NCBI RefSeq assembly: GCF_004114615.1
Contig: NZ_CP035300.1
Location: 2,728,001 to 2,792,000 of the forward strand
Length of the DNA: 64,000 nucleotides
From: Dyella sp. M7H15-1
GTDB lineage: Bacteria > Pseudomonadota > Gammaproteobacteria > Xanthomonadales > Rhodanobacteraceae
Reading direction: 5' to 3'
Every line of letters begins with the position of its first letter. Position 1 is the first letter of the stretch. The translations under genes and the position numbers were made by a program. Below the pieces are notes generated by a model. It made no database searches. It was given only the letters and a program-made list of their open reading frames with translations, and was not told the origin of the DNA. Below, in pieces: positions 1 to 8,648 of the stretch.

Positions 1-247
1 TCGCGATGTTCTTCCGGACGAACGCGAGCGCTGTGATGACCAGTGCAGCGATGCCAAAGCTGTAGGTATTGAAGCCGAGCACGATGAACGTGCGCATGCT
101 ACATGAGGCCGATGTGTTGCCGTCATCGCAACTATGCGCCAGCGCAGGCGGCTCGATGAACCCGTAGCGCAACCATGCCGTGAGCAGTCCGATCACCACG
201 AGCAGGAGCCATGGCATGACGGTAAGGAACAGTCGCTTGGTAGTCAT
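1..247 (-). CDS. Hypothetical inner-membrane protein (partial, 3' end outside window)
   Basis: The reading frame starts with ATG at 247 and runs off the left edge. The visible 82 residues begin MTTKRLFLTVMPWLLL and show two hydrophobic spans, about residues 6-26 and 53-77, joined by a loop with two cysteines that probably faces the periplasm. The start overlaps the stop of the upstream hydrolase by four bases (ATGA), so the two are probably translationally coupled. I do not recognise the family. The gene is read as real from the coupling and the membrane pattern. Confidence 0.6.
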   Translation of the reverse strand, partial: MTTKRLFLTVMPWLLLVVIGLLTAWLRYGFIEPPALAHSCDDGNTSASCSMRTFIVLGFNTYSFGIAALVITALAFVRKNIA

Positions 248-1017
248 TGAGGTGATTTGACGGAAGGTGTGGGGAGCTGGATTTCGGCCGCCAGCGCCAG
301 ATGATCGGAGAAGGCTTGCGGCAGCGTCCAGACCTTTTCGATCTTGATGCCAGGGGAAACCAGGATGTGATCCAGCGCGCGCTTCGGTTTCCAGCTTGGA
401 AAGGTCAGCACCGGATGCACGGGCGGCTGCAAATCACAGCGCTCGAACAGGTGCCGCATTTCCCGGCTGTGTGCGTCGGTATTGAGGTCACCCATCAGCA
501 CCGCATGCGGATAATCCTGCAGCACTTCGGCAATGAAGCCGAGCTGCTTCGCGCGCGCCTGTGCGCTGAGCGAAAGATGCGCGACCATCACCGCCAGCCC
601 ATGGGCATCGTCGCCGAAGTGGGCGAGCAGCGCGCCGCGACCGGGAATACGGCTGGGTAAGGGATAGTCGATCACCGTCCGCGGTTCGAACCGGCAGATA
701 AGGCCATTGGCGGTGTGAGAAAGCTGCGCCACTGGGCGGTTCGGCTGATGGCTCCAAAACGGCATGCCAGAGGTTTCAGCGAGATAGCGCGTCTGGTTGA
801 GGAAGCCCGAACGCAAGCTGCCGGCATCGGCCTCCTGTAAGCCGATCACGTCGAACTGCGGAAGCAGTTCGGCCAGTTGATCGAGGTTATCGAGCTTGCT
901 GCGGCCGGGCAGTACCGCATTGATGCTGCGCGTGACATATTGCCGGTAACGCCGCACGCTGGCACCGGCCAAAATGTTGCAGCTAAGCAGGCGCAGCCGG
1001 TGTTTGGTGTGGGTCAT
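244..1017 (-). CDS. Endonuclease/exonuclease/phosphatase (EEP) family protein
   Basis: This is a metal-dependent phosphodiesterase-fold protein. The motifs run in family order: LLSCNIL near the N terminus, VIGLQE with the metal-binding Glu, GDLNTDAHS in the middle, LDHILVSP and the C-terminal FSDHLAL containing the catalytic Asp-His. There is no clear signal peptide, so it is probably cytoplasmic. Substrate cannot be told; DNA, phospholipid and inositol-phosphate hydrolases share these motifs. I chose ATG at 1017 because the fold begins right after it. A GTG at 1065, six bases after the preceding gene's stop, would add 16 residues. The stop overlaps the next gene's ATG. Confidence 0.8.
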   Translation of the reverse strand: MTHTKHRLRLLSCNILAGASVRRYRQYVTRSINAVLPGRSKLDNLDQLAELLPQFDVIGLQEADAGSLRSGFLNQTRYLAETSGMPFWSHQPNRPVAQLSHTANGLICRFEPRTVIDYPLPSRIPGRGALLAHFGDDAHGLAVMVAHLSLSAQARAKQLGFIAEVLQDYPHAVLMGDLNTDAHSREMRHLFERCDLQPPVHPVLTFPSWKPKRALDHILVSPGIKIEKVWTLPQAFSDHLALAAEIQLPTPSVKSPQ

Positions 1018-1071
1018 GGGGCGAACGTTACAGGCTTGTGGCGTCGCCGGCGTGAACGACGTCACCCCATG

Positions 1072-1737
1072 TCATTTATCCTTTGCTTTTGCTTTAAGTT
1101 CCTGCTGCACCAGCCACTTCGTCAGGGCGACGAGCTGCGGAAAATCTTTGATGTTGGCGCTTTTATACTTGCCATCGACCACGATGCTTGGCGTGCTATC
1201 CACGCCCCATGCTTGGATCAAGGCGAGATCCTTCTTGATCTGCGCATCCGTTTCAGGCGAATGGGCAATCGTCATGAACTGGCCGCGGTTCACGCCTTGG
1301 CTGGCATAGAAGTTCGCGATTTCGTCCATCGAGTTGATCGGATACTGCTCCTTGAACTTTTTCTCGAACAGTAGATCGTGCGTGCGGTCGAGCACACCGA
1401 GTTTCTTCGCCGCATAGTAAGCACGTGCAAACGGGACCCAGGTGTCGTTGAACGGCGCTGGCACCGATTTGAATTCCACCCCGGCCGGCAGCGACTTGCG
1501 CAGCTCATCGGCGTACGGCGAGAACTCGGCACAGTGGATGCACGCATAAGAGAACACTTCCACCACTTCGATTTTGCCGCTGCTGCTGTCGCGCTGATAC
1601 GGCGCAGGCAGGGTGACGTATTCGTTGCCATCGGTGAATGGTGCAGCGGTGGCGTTGGGCGCGGCAGCGCCGCAGGCGCTGGTGATGATCAGGCCGCAGA
1701 GCATGGCGATCAAACGGAATAGGACGGTCTTGAACAT
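1072..1737 (-). CDS. Thiol:disulfide interchange protein, DsbA family (CIHC active site)
   Basis: A periplasmic thiol oxidoreductase of 221 residues. An N-terminal hydrophobic segment (residues 4-20) acts as a signal sequence. The thioredoxin-fold redox motif Cys66-Ile-His-Cys69 lies in FSYACIHC, and the cis-proline appears in GVDSTPSIVVDGKY. It probably introduces disulfides into exported proteins. The start is ATG at 1737, preceded by AGGAAG at good spacing; an earlier in-frame start lacks this. It sits just downstream of a second DsbA-like gene, separated by a strong terminator, so the two are likely transcribed independently. It could also serve a dedicated partner rather than being the general DsbA. 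Confidence 0.85.
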   Translation of the reverse strand: MFKTVLFRLIAMLCGLIITSACGAAAPNATAAPFTDGNEYVTLPAPYQRDSSSGKIEVVEVFSYACIHCAEFSPYADELRKSLPAGVEFKSVPAPFNDTWVPFARAYYAAKKLGVLDRTHDLLFEKKFKEQYPINSMDEIANFYASQGVNRGQFMTIAHSPETDAQIKKDLALIQAWGVDSTPSIVVDGKYKSANIKDFPQLVALTKWLVQQELKAKAKDK

Positions 1738-1785
1738 GGCTCTTCCTGTGCTTGGTACGGCGGTCATGCCGTCATCGATCGATCA

Positions 1786-1813
1786 AAGAAAAAAACGCCC
1801 GGCGGACCGGGCG
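1786..1813 (-). terminator. Rho-independent terminator of the DsbA-like lipoprotein gene
   Basis: On the minus strand a perfect 7-bp stem CGCCCGG/CCGGGCG (1796-1802 with 1807-1813) with a 4-base loop is followed by an uninterrupted run of seven T. It begins a few bases after the stop of the lipoprotein gene at 1820. Confidence 0.9.
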
Positions 1814-1819
1814 CTGGGA

Positions 1820-2695
1820 TTACTTGCCGGCCGCTTCTTTCGACACCAGCCACTTGGCCAGTTCGATCGATTGCGCATAGCCACCCGCATCACCCGGGGT
1901 GAAGCGATACTTGCCGTTGACGATGATGGTTGGCGTGCCTTCGACGCCGTAGACCTTCACCATGTCGTCGGCGCGCTTCATCTGCGTGTTGATGCTGAAG
2001 GAGTTGGCCACCGCCACGAACTCCTTAGGATCGACCCCGTACTTGGCGTAGAACTTGGCGACGTCATCGAGGGTCGTCCAGGCGGACTGCGGTTTCGGAC
2101 GGCCGGTGGTCAGGTCGTCGGAAGCCAGCTCGCCGGTTTTCCACACCGCATCGAACATCGCGTTGTAAGTCTTGTCTGCCACGCCCAACGCCTTGGCGGC
2201 GAAGTAGGCACGTTGGAACAGCGGGAAATTTTCGTCCGGACGGAACGAGACCGGCAGATAGGTCATCACCGCATTCGAGGGCAGGCTCCGGGCAAGCTGG
2301 TCGGCGCTGGTGTGGAACGCGTTACAGGCCGGGCAGGCGTAGGAGAAGGCCTCGGTCACCACGATCTTGTCCGGGATGCCGGTCGGCTGGGCCGGTTCGA
2401 TAGTGAAGTAGTTCTTGCCTTCCACCCATTTACCGTCATCCACGAACGGCGTCGCCGGAGCGGAAGGTTTTGGCGCAACCGTGGTCGTGCTGGCGGATGC
2501 CGGCACCACGGCCGTGCTGCTGGCTGCCGCGGTGGCGGCTGTCGCGGGTTTAGCCGCCGATGCCAGTGCGGTCGGCGCTGAGGTCCGCGCGGATGCGGGT
2601 TGCGACGGGGACGCGGTGCCGTTGTCGGGGCTGTTGTGGCTGCAGGCGGATACGGCGAGCAGTGCCGCACACAGGAAAGTCAGACGCTTCAGCAT
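1820..2695 (-). CDS. DsbA-family thiol:disulfide interchange lipoprotein (CPAC active site)
   Basis: A 291-residue thioredoxin-fold protein. It starts with a lipoprotein signal ending in the lipobox VSAC (Cys18), so it is probably anchored in a membrane facing the periplasm. Residues 20-80 are a low-complexity Ala/Ser/Thr/Pro spacer that would hold the catalytic domain away from the membrane. The redox motif is Cys121-Pro-Ala-Cys124 in FSYACPAC. The cis-proline is in GVEGTPTIIVNGKYR. The C-terminal half resembles the neighbouring CIHC paralogue, so tandem duplication is likely. It may be the electron donor or acceptor for exported cytochromes such as the dihaem protein upstream, but that is inference. 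Confidence 0.85.
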   Translation of the reverse strand: MLKRLTFLCAALLAVSACSHNSPDNGTASPSQPASARTSAPTALASAAKPATAATAAASSTAVVPASASTTTVAPKPSAPATPFVDDGKWVEGKNYFTIEPAQPTGIPDKIVVTEAFSYACPACNAFHTSADQLARSLPSNAVMTYLPVSFRPDENFPLFQRAYFAAKALGVADKTYNAMFDAVWKTGELASDDLTTGRPKPQSAWTTLDDVAKFYAKYGVDPKEFVAVANSFSINTQMKRADDMVKVYGVEGTPTIIVNGKYRFTPGDAGGYAQSIELAKWLVSKEAAGK

Positions 2696-2752
2696 GGCTG
2701 GCCTCAGGATGGGGAAAACGAGAAAGCCTTTGACAACATCGCCGACTAGAAG

Positions 2753-3565
2753 TTACGGCGATGCGGACACAGGGGCGTTATTGTCGGTGACGTGCAGGCC
2801 TTCGATATAGCTGGCCAGCGCGGTGATGTCCTGTGGGTCGAGCTTCTTGGCGATCGTCGGCATGATCTGCGCGTGCGCATCATTGCTCCAGGTGACACCG
2901 TCGTGGAAATCCTTCAGCTTGGCTTCGACGTACTGCGCATGCTGGCTAGTGAGCTGCGGGTACATCGCGCCCGGGTTACCGCGTCCGTCGATACCATGGC
3001 AAGCCATGCAGGCGGGAATGCCGCGAGCCGGATCACCTTCGCGATAGAGCTTCTGGCCCTGGTCCACCACGGCCTGGTCGGCAACGCCCGGCAGCGAGCG
3101 TTTGCTGGCGAAATAGGCGCCAATGTCGTGCATCTCCTGACTGGATAGTGGAGCGGCCATGCCTTGCATGATCGCGTTCTGGCGCGAACCTGACTTGAAG
3201 TCGTGCAACTGGTGCGCGATGTACGTCTCGTGCTGACCGGCCAGCTTGGGATACTGCGCATCCGTGGAGTTGCCGTCCATGCCGTGGCAGGCACCGCAAG
3301 CCGCCGCCTTGGCCTGGCCGGCCGTGGCATCGCCGGGCTTGGTGGCAGCCGTGTGGTCGTCCGCTTCCGCGGGAGCGAGTGCCGCCGCCGGGGCGCTGCT
3401 CGCAGCGGCGGGTTTGGCGGCGGTGGAGGCGGTCGCCGTCGCTGCTGTTTTCGGGGGTGTTTGTTCTGGGGTGTTCTGCGCAAGTACCGCGCTAGTAGAG
3501 AAAGCAAGAACCAGGGCTACTGCATTCACAACAGCGGGCCGAGAACCGGCGAGCCGAAAACTCAT
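2753..3565 (-). CDS. Dihaem c-type cytochrome, cytochrome c4-like
   Basis: A periplasmic electron carrier of 270 residues with an N-terminal signal peptide ending near SAVLAQ (residue 30). A long Ala/Pro linker follows (residues 31-75), then two class-I cytochrome domains, each with a haem attachment site: CGACH at 90-94 and CMACH at 186-190. This two-domain layout is typical of cytochrome c4, which passes electrons to terminal oxidases. Start is ATG at 3565, with GGAGG eight bases upstream; the longer frame to 3646 lacks this. The proximity of two DsbA-like genes is consistent with a periplasmic redox neighbourhood. Confidence 0.88.
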   Translation of the reverse strand: MSFRLAGSRPAVVNAVALVLAFSTSAVLAQNTPEQTPPKTAATATASTAAKPAAASSAPAAALAPAEADDHTAATKPGDATAGQAKAAACGACHGMDGNSTDAQYPKLAGQHETYIAHQLHDFKSGSRQNAIMQGMAAPLSSQEMHDIGAYFASKRSLPGVADQAVVDQGQKLYREGDPARGIPACMACHGIDGRGNPGAMYPQLTSQHAQYVEAKLKDFHDGVTWSNDAHAQIMPTIAKKLDPQDITALASYIEGLHVTDNNAPVSASP

Positions 3566-3617
3566 ACACTTGCCTCCAGGAAATACTGCTACGGATGTTC
3601 GGTGCGCGCCCTCAACA

Positions 3618-3714
3618 CAATGTTCTGAACTTAAGCGTAATCCCAAGGTGTCGTCATCCCAGCTTTCGCTGGGATGACGAGCATGGAATTTCCACCGTTA
3701 AGTTCGGAGCATTG
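3618..3714. repeat. MITE-like element with 17-bp terminal inverted repeats and internal palindrome
   Basis: CAATGTTCTGAACTTAA (3618-3634) is matched in inverted orientation by TTAAGTTCGGAGCATTG (3698-3714) at 15 of 17 positions. Between them sits a 28-bp palindrome (3652-3679). The whole is bracketed by CCCTCAAC at 3609-3616 and 3716-3723, which could be a target-site duplication. There is no coding capacity. The surrounding stretch 3566-3801 holds no gene otherwise. Confidence 0.7.
3652..3679. repeat. Dispersed palindromic repeat, copy 1
   Basis: A hairpin sequence with arms CGTCATCCCAGC and GCTGGGATGACG. An identical 28-base copy occurs at 32027-32054, also in intergenic DNA, so this is a dispersed REP-type element rather than a gene-specific terminator. 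Confidence 0.8.
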
Positions 3715-3801
3715 ACCCTCAACGCCGGTGATGCCTGCGTAGAATGAATCAGAGCGCCGCAAATTATCTCCACGCCATATTAGCCGGTCAAACCACGACT
3801 C

Positions 3802-4458
3802 ATGAGTTCCAACCCGTTGCAAGGTGCACAATTTGTGCTCGCCGCCCATCGCATCAACCAGTTACCTGCCGACGAAGGGGTGGAGGTGGCGTTTGCCGGT
3901 CGCTCCAATGCGGGAAAGTCCAGTGCATTGAATGCGTTGACCGGCCACAAAGGGCTTGCACGCACGTCGAAGACGCCGGGACGCACGCAGCAAATGGTGG
4001 CGTTCTCGTTGCCGCCCGTCGCGGTGGGCGAAGCCTTGCCCGCGATGGAGGCGCGCTTGATCGACCTGCCTGGATACGGCTACGCAAAGGTGCCTGACGC
4101 CCTGCGCGAACATTGGCGGCACGAGATCGATCGTTATTTGCACCAGCGACGCAGCCTGCGTGGTGTGGTGCTGATCGTGGACATTCGTCATCCCCTGAAG
4201 GAGTTCGACCGGATGATGCTCAATTTCTGCCTGGATACCGAGCTTGCCTGCCATATGTTGTTGACGAAAGCGGACAAATTGTCGCGGAATCAGTCGGTCC
4301 AATCACTTGCCGCATTGCGCAAGGAGCTGGCGGTGGGTATGCCTGTCACAGCGCAGGTGTTTTCGTCCGCGGATGGCACCGGCGTGGAAGAGGCGCGCCG
4401 TGCCGTCATGCAGTTGCTGGAAGGCAACGTCCGGACGAAAACCCAGGCTTCGCTATAA
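3802..4458 (+). CDS. engB: Ribosome biogenesis GTP-binding protein YihA/YsxC (EngB)
   Basis: A 218-residue cytoplasmic P-loop GTPase that helps assemble the large ribosomal subunit. The G motifs are in order: G1 GRSNAGKSS near residues 34-42, G2-region threonines in TSKTPGRTQ, G3 DLPGYG and G4 TKAD. Length and the KTPGRTQ signature match the EngB/YihA family. ATG at 3802 gives the usual short N terminus. It converges on the msrC-like gene with only four bases between the stops. Confidence 0.93.
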   Translation: MSSNPLQGAQFVLAAHRINQLPADEGVEVAFAGRSNAGKSSALNALTGHKGLARTSKTPGRTQQMVAFSLPPVAVGEALPAMEARLIDLPGYGYAKVPDALREHWRHEIDRYLHQRRSLRGVVLIVDIRHPLKEFDRMMLNFCLDTELACHMLLTKADKLSRNQSVQSLAALRKELAVGMPVTAQVFSSADGTGVEEARRAVMQLLEGNVRTKTQASL

Positions 4459-4462
4459 AGCT

Positions 4463-4960
4463 TCAGACCTGCGGGTCGACAACTTGCATGAAGACCTCAC
4501 ACAACGCCTCCATACCTGCGCGGTCTTCCTCGTCGAAGCGCGCGATAGACGGGCTATCGACATCCCACACGCCCAGCAAGCTGCCATCGGCCTTGACCAG
4601 GGGCACCACGATCTCCGATTGTGACGCCGCGTCGCAGGCGATATGGCCGTCGAAATCGTGCACGTCGCGCACTATCTGAGTCTGGCGGGTTTGCGCTGCG
4701 GTGCCGCATACGCCTCGGCCGAGTGCGATGCGGATGCAGGCAGGCTTGCCCTGGAAAGGGCCGACCACCAACTCCGTACCGTCGTAGAGATAGAAGCCCG
4801 CCCAGTTGAGCTCGGGCAGACTGTTGAAGACGAGCGCGGCGAAATTGGCTGCATTGGCAATCAGGCTAGGTTCCCCGGCCAGCATGCCGCGTGCCTGTTC
4901 GGCCAGTTCGGTGTAGCGTTCGCGCTTGCTGCTGACGTCGCTGGTCTTGATTTCGAACAT
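4463..4960 (-). CDS. msrC: Free methionine-(R)-sulfoxide reductase, GAF domain
   Basis: A cytoplasmic GAF-domain enzyme of 165 residues that reduces free methionine-R-sulfoxide and so repairs oxidised methionine. Three cysteines typical of the family are present at residues 75 (GKPACI), 85 (RGVCGTA) and 109 (HIACDA). Their spacing of 10 and 24 residues is that of the characterised fRMsr enzymes. The ELNWAGFYLY segment is also typical. The gene is transcribed divergently from bioD, with about 98 bases between the starts. Confidence 0.9.
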   Translation of the reverse strand: MFEIKTSDVSSKRERYTELAEQARGMLAGEPSLIANAANFAALVFNSLPELNWAGFYLYDGTELVVGPFQGKPACIRIALGRGVCGTAAQTRQTQIVRDVHDFDGHIACDAASQSEIVVPLVKADGSLLGVWDVDSPSIARFDEEDRAGMEALCEVFMQVVDPQV

Positions 4961-5058
4961 GATGAGTCGATCCGAATGCTGAAAGGCAATGCCTTAAGAT
5001 CCATGGCCCTAAGATTGGGACGTCCCACACCAGGGCACAAGGGGAGCCCCAACCATCC

Positions 5059-5781
5059 ATGAGCGAGCAAGGCAACGCGGCACATCCGAACGCGCTTAGG
5101 CGCTCATCGGCTGCACTGTTTATTGCCGGCACTGATACCGGCATAGGCAAGACCCACGCAGCTTGCACGCTGATCCACGCCTTGCGTGCCACCGGCCGCA
5201 GCGTTTGCGGCATGAAGCCGGTGGCCAGCGGATGCATCGATACCGCGCACGGTTTGCGCAATGAAGATGCGTTCGCCTTGCTGGCCGCCTCCAGCGCACC
5301 TGTGCCCGCATACGCATCCATCAATCCTATGGCCCTGCGCGAACCGCTGTCGCCGCATCTGGCGGCTGTACGCGAAGGTGTAACGATTGCCCTGCCGCCG
5401 CTGCGCGCTGCCTTCGACATGCTGCGTCAGCACTATGACACTGTGGTGGTGGAAGGCGTGGGCGGGTGGTGCGTGCCATTGGCGCCGGGACTATTGGCCT
5501 CGGCCATCGCTATAGAGTGGGCATTGCCGGTTGTGCTGGTGGTGGGATTGCGCCTGGGTTGCCTCAATCACGCCGTGTTGACGGCACAAGCGATTGAAGC
5601 AGATGGTTGCCGGCTGGTTGGCTGGATGGGTAACCAGATCGATCCACACATGGCTGCGATAGAGGAAAATATCGATACGTTGTGTCAACTGCTGCCAGCC
5701 CCTTGCCTTGGTATCTTGTTGCATGGGGTAGCCCCCGAGCAGGCGTCATACGCGCTACATCAGGGGGCGATGGTGTTTTGA
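5059..5781 (+). CDS. bioD: ATP-dependent dethiobiotin synthetase
   Basis: Converts 7,8-diaminopelargonic acid, CO2 and ATP into dethiobiotin, the next-to-last step of biotin synthesis. The 240-residue protein has the P-loop GTDTGIGKTHAA near residues 25-36 and the family motif MKPVASGC. It also has VVVEGVGGW followed by CVPLAP, which lines the active site. ATG at 5059 has an AAGGGGAG sequence upstream. The remaining bio genes are not in the window, so it stands alone. Confidence 0.92.
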   Translation: MSEQGNAAHPNALRRSSAALFIAGTDTGIGKTHAACTLIHALRATGRSVCGMKPVASGCIDTAHGLRNEDAFALLAASSAPVPAYASINPMALREPLSPHLAAVREGVTIALPPLRAAFDMLRQHYDTVVVEGVGGWCVPLAPGLLASAIAIEWALPVVLVVGLRLGCLNHAVLTAQAIEADGCRLVGWMGNQIDPHMAAIEENIDTLCQLLPAPCLGILLHGVAPEQASYALHQGAMVF

Positions 5782-5847
5782 ATGGGAGCGAAGACCGGCC
5801 TATCACCGGTTCTTGCTATGTACGGTAAGCCAAAAGAGGGAGCCTTC

Positions 5848-6198
5848 ATGACCCACCGCAGTCACTACTATTTGCAGATCAAGGATCTGGCGCATGCGCG
5901 TGGTACGCACCCGGCATTGAGCTACGACGGCGCCGGTCCGAATGATTTTGCCGCGGCCTTGCAGGAAGCATTGCGCAGTCCGCTGCTGTTCCAACGTTGG
6001 CGCGCCTTGCAGCCTGATCCGGATGGCATCGACGAGCATCTCGGCATTACCGATCAGCTTGCGAAAGTGAGCGCAAAGGTGGCGGACCTGCATATCGACG
6101 TGGAAATGATCACCGATTTGCCGATGCGTATTTTGCGCCAGCGTCTGAACTGGTTGATTGGCGCGAACTGGCAACTGCACGACGTGCGACCGACGTGA
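5848..6198 (+). CDS. Conserved hypothetical protein
   Basis: A 116-residue soluble protein starting at ATG 5848 behind a good AGAGGGAG site; an earlier frame start at 5782 has no such site. It begins THRSHYYLQIKDLAHARG and shows no signal peptide, membrane span or known motif. It lies 66 bases after bioD on the same strand and may be cotranscribed. I do not recognise a function. Confidence 0.65.
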   Translation: MTHRSHYYLQIKDLAHARGTHPALSYDGAGPNDFAAALQEALRSPLLFQRWRALQPDPDGIDEHLGITDQLAKVSAKVADLHIDVEMITDLPMRILRQRLNWLIGANWQLHDVRPT

Positions 6199-6354
6199 GT
6201 CATCCGATGACATCCATCCGATTTAGATACTCACATGGGACAATTTTCTCCGGACAGCAATGGGTCTTCGCCGGGATGGCGATGAGGCCAGAGTGGCGCT
6301 CCGGGCCATGCACGGATTCACTGCCCGAATTGCCCCAACCCACCCTCACCCGCT

Positions 6355-6570
6355 AAAGTTCGCCCGTTTCGGGTGTCCCCGGGCCTTGGGCTTGAGGGGA
6401 TGAAACGGGAAGCCGGTGCGCTACTAACGCAGCAATTCCGGCACTGCCCCCGCAACGGTAAGCGAGCGTTTTACGAACGATCACGCGCCACTGTGCATCG
6501 CATGGGAAGGCATCGTTCGACGGCGTGCATGAAGGGCATGCCACTCGCGAGTCCGGAGACCGGCCTGATT
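6355..6570 (+). promoter_or_regulatory. Cobalamin (B12) riboswitch
   Basis: The leader has the conserved core of the class: GGGAAGCCGGTG near 6408, then GGCACTGCCCCCGCAACGG (about 6440-6458), and the downstream box GAGTCCGGAGACCGGCC (about 6549-6565). It precedes a BtuB-type receptor gene, so bound adenosylcobalamin should repress receptor synthesis. The stretch 6571-6714 continues the leader, presumably holding the expression platform. Confidence 0.93.
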
Positions 6571-6714
6571 CGATGGTTCTGGCGACTCGCGGTGGGCGGG
6601 GCTCGGAGCGCGTGTCGCGGCACCTGTCGCATGCCCGCCATTCCGTTTCCTGCGCTGCAAGTTCGCCGGCTTATTTATTCACGCCGCGCGGGGCCGTGCG
6701 GCAGGGGAATCAAC

Positions 6715-8619
6715 ATGTTGAAAAAGACTGCGCTAGCAGCCGCACTTCTGTCTGGATTGGCCGTGTCGGCCGCTCATACCCAAATCACCACCGATCAGAA
6801 CAACACGCTGTCGCCGGTGATTGTCACCGCAACGCGTACGGCGATCACCGCCGATGACGCGCTGTCTTCGGTCACCGTGATCCCACGCGAGGATATCGAC
6901 CGCCTGCAGCCGACCTCGGTGAGGGATTTGCTGACCGGCCTGCCCGGCATCTCGATCTCGCAAACCGGCGGCATCGGCGAATCGACCTCGCTCTATCTGC
7001 GTGGCACCAATTCCACCCACGTGCTGGTGCTGATCGACGGCGTGCGCATCGGCTCGGTGAGCCTGGGTCTGGCAGCGCTTGAACAGATTCCGGTCGATGC
7101 GATCGAGCGCATTGAACTGGTGCGCGGCCCGCGCTCCAGCTTGTATGGTTCCGATGCGATCGGTGGCGTGCTGCAGATTTTCCTGCGTCACGGCCAACCC
7201 AATGGCGGCGTGACACCCTCGATCAGCATCACCGGCGGCAGCCATGGTTATGTGAACGGCCAGGCTGGCGTATCCGGCGGCGATTCACATCTGTGGTACA
7301 ACGCCAGCCTCGGCGGCACCTACACCGACGGTATCCCCTCCTGTCGCATGGGCGCGGCGGAGCGAGGCGTGGCGTGCTTCGTGGACGATCCACGCAACGA
7401 CGCCTACCGCAACTGGAACGGTTTCGCCAACTTCGGTTATCGCTGGGACAACGGCACCGAACTTGGTTTCGACTGGATGCGCAGCAAGAGCAACGTGGAA
7501 TACGCCGGCAGCCCCTACAGCGGTAACGATGCCCTCGAGGAACAATACGTTGCTGGAGCACACCTGAGCTTCACGCCGATGGATATCTGGAAGGTCACAC
7601 TGACCGCCGCCCAGAGCCGCGATGACGACGATACGTACTACCAGGGCACCTATTTCGGTGAGTATTACCCCCGCATGCCCACCGGTTATTTCGGTTCGCG
7701 CCGCAATCAGGCGTCATGGCAGAACGACATCACGCTGGCCAGTAACCAGTTGCTGACGGTGGGTGTCGACTATCAGCAGGAACACATTTACAGCGATACC
7801 GCGTTCGAGGAGACCATGCGCGGCGATACCGGCACCTTTGCACAGTACCAAGGCACCTTCGGCCAGAACGAAGTGCAGTTGTCGGCACGGCATGATCACA
7901 ATGATCAGTTCGGCAACCACAACACTGGCGCGGCGGCCTGGGGTTATCACTTCGAGCAAGGTCCGGTGCTGTCGATGAGCTATGGCACGGCTTTCCACGC
8001 ACCGACCTTCAATGACCTGTATTTCCCGGCCATGGGCGGCGTGCCCACCGCCAACCCAAACCTGAATCCGGAAACCTCGCGCAGTGCGGAAATCGGCCTG
8101 ACCCAGCAGCTCAGCACCTGGAACTGGGGCGTAAATGCCTACCAGACGCGCATCAACGACCTGATCGCGCTCAACAGCCTGTACATCCCGATGAACATCA
8201 GCCGCGCCGTGATCCGCGGTATCGAAGGCCAGTTCGGCTTCAACCTGGATGACTGGCGCGTGCAAAGCTACCTGACGCTGATGCAGCCTAAGAACGACGA
8301 AAGCCCGTACAACGGTAACCTGCTGCCGCGCCGCGCCAAACAGACCGGACGAGTGGATATCGATCGCCGCTTCGGCCAGTTCAACCTAGGCGCAACCTTC
8401 TTCGCTTCCGGCAAGCGCTACGACGACATCGCCAACGTGCACCGCATGGGCGGCTACGCCACCACCGACCTGCGCGTCAGCTACAACCTCGCACCGCGCT
8501 GGCAGGTGGAAGCCAGACTGGCCAACGTGTTCGACAAAAACTACGAGACGGCCTACTACTACAACCAGCTCGGCCGTACGTGGTACTTGACGCTGCGTTA
8601 CAGTCCGTCGATTCATTAA
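6715..8619 (+). CDS. btuB: TonB-dependent vitamin B12 receptor (BtuB-type)
   Basis: An outer-membrane beta-barrel that imports cobalamin using TonB energy. The 634-residue protein has a signal peptide (residues 1-21) and a TonB-box region in LSPVIVTATR. The plug domain includes the sequences LLTGLPGISISQTGG and ELVRGPRSSLYGSDAIGG. The barrel ends in an aromatic-rich C terminus (TWYLTLRYSPSIH). ATG at 6715 follows AGGGGAATC; the open frame upstream of it is the riboswitch leader. The B12 riboswitch makes the substrate call firm. Confidence 0.93.
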   Translation: MLKKTALAAALLSGLAVSAAHTQITTDQNNTLSPVIVTATRTAITADDALSSVTVIPREDIDRLQPTSVRDLLTGLPGISISQTGGIGESTSLYLRGTNSTHVLVLIDGVRIGSVSLGLAALEQIPVDAIERIELVRGPRSSLYGSDAIGGVLQIFLRHGQPNGGVTPSISITGGSHGYVNGQAGVSGGDSHLWYNASLGGTYTDGIPSCRMGAAERGVACFVDDPRNDAYRNWNGFANFGYRWDNGTELGFDWMRSKSNVEYAGSPYSGNDALEEQYVAGAHLSFTPMDIWKVTLTAAQSRDDDDTYYQGTYFGEYYPRMPTGYFGSRRNQASWQNDITLASNQLLTVGVDYQQEHIYSDTAFEETMRGDTGTFAQYQGTFGQNEVQLSARHDHNDQFGNHNTGAAAWGYHFEQGPVLSMSYGTAFHAPTFNDLYFPAMGGVPTANPNLNPETSRSAEIGLTQQLSTWNWGVNAYQTRINDLIALNSLYIPMNISRAVIRGIEGQFGFNLDDWRVQSYLTLMQPKNDESPYNGNLLPRRAKQTGRVDIDRRFGQFNLGATFFASGKRYDDIANVHRMGGYATTDLRVSYNLAPRWQVEARLANVFDKNYETAYYYNQLGRTWYLTLRYSPSIH

Positions 8620-8627
8620 TCGCTTTT

Positions 8628-8648
8628 GCCCACCCAACATAGGTGGGC
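8628..8648 (+). terminator. Possible terminator hairpin after btuB
   Basis: GCCCACC (8628-8634) pairs perfectly with GGTGGGC (8642-8648), starting nine bases after the btuB stop. No T-run follows on the plus strand, so it may work weakly or only protect the 3' end. Confidence 0.4.
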
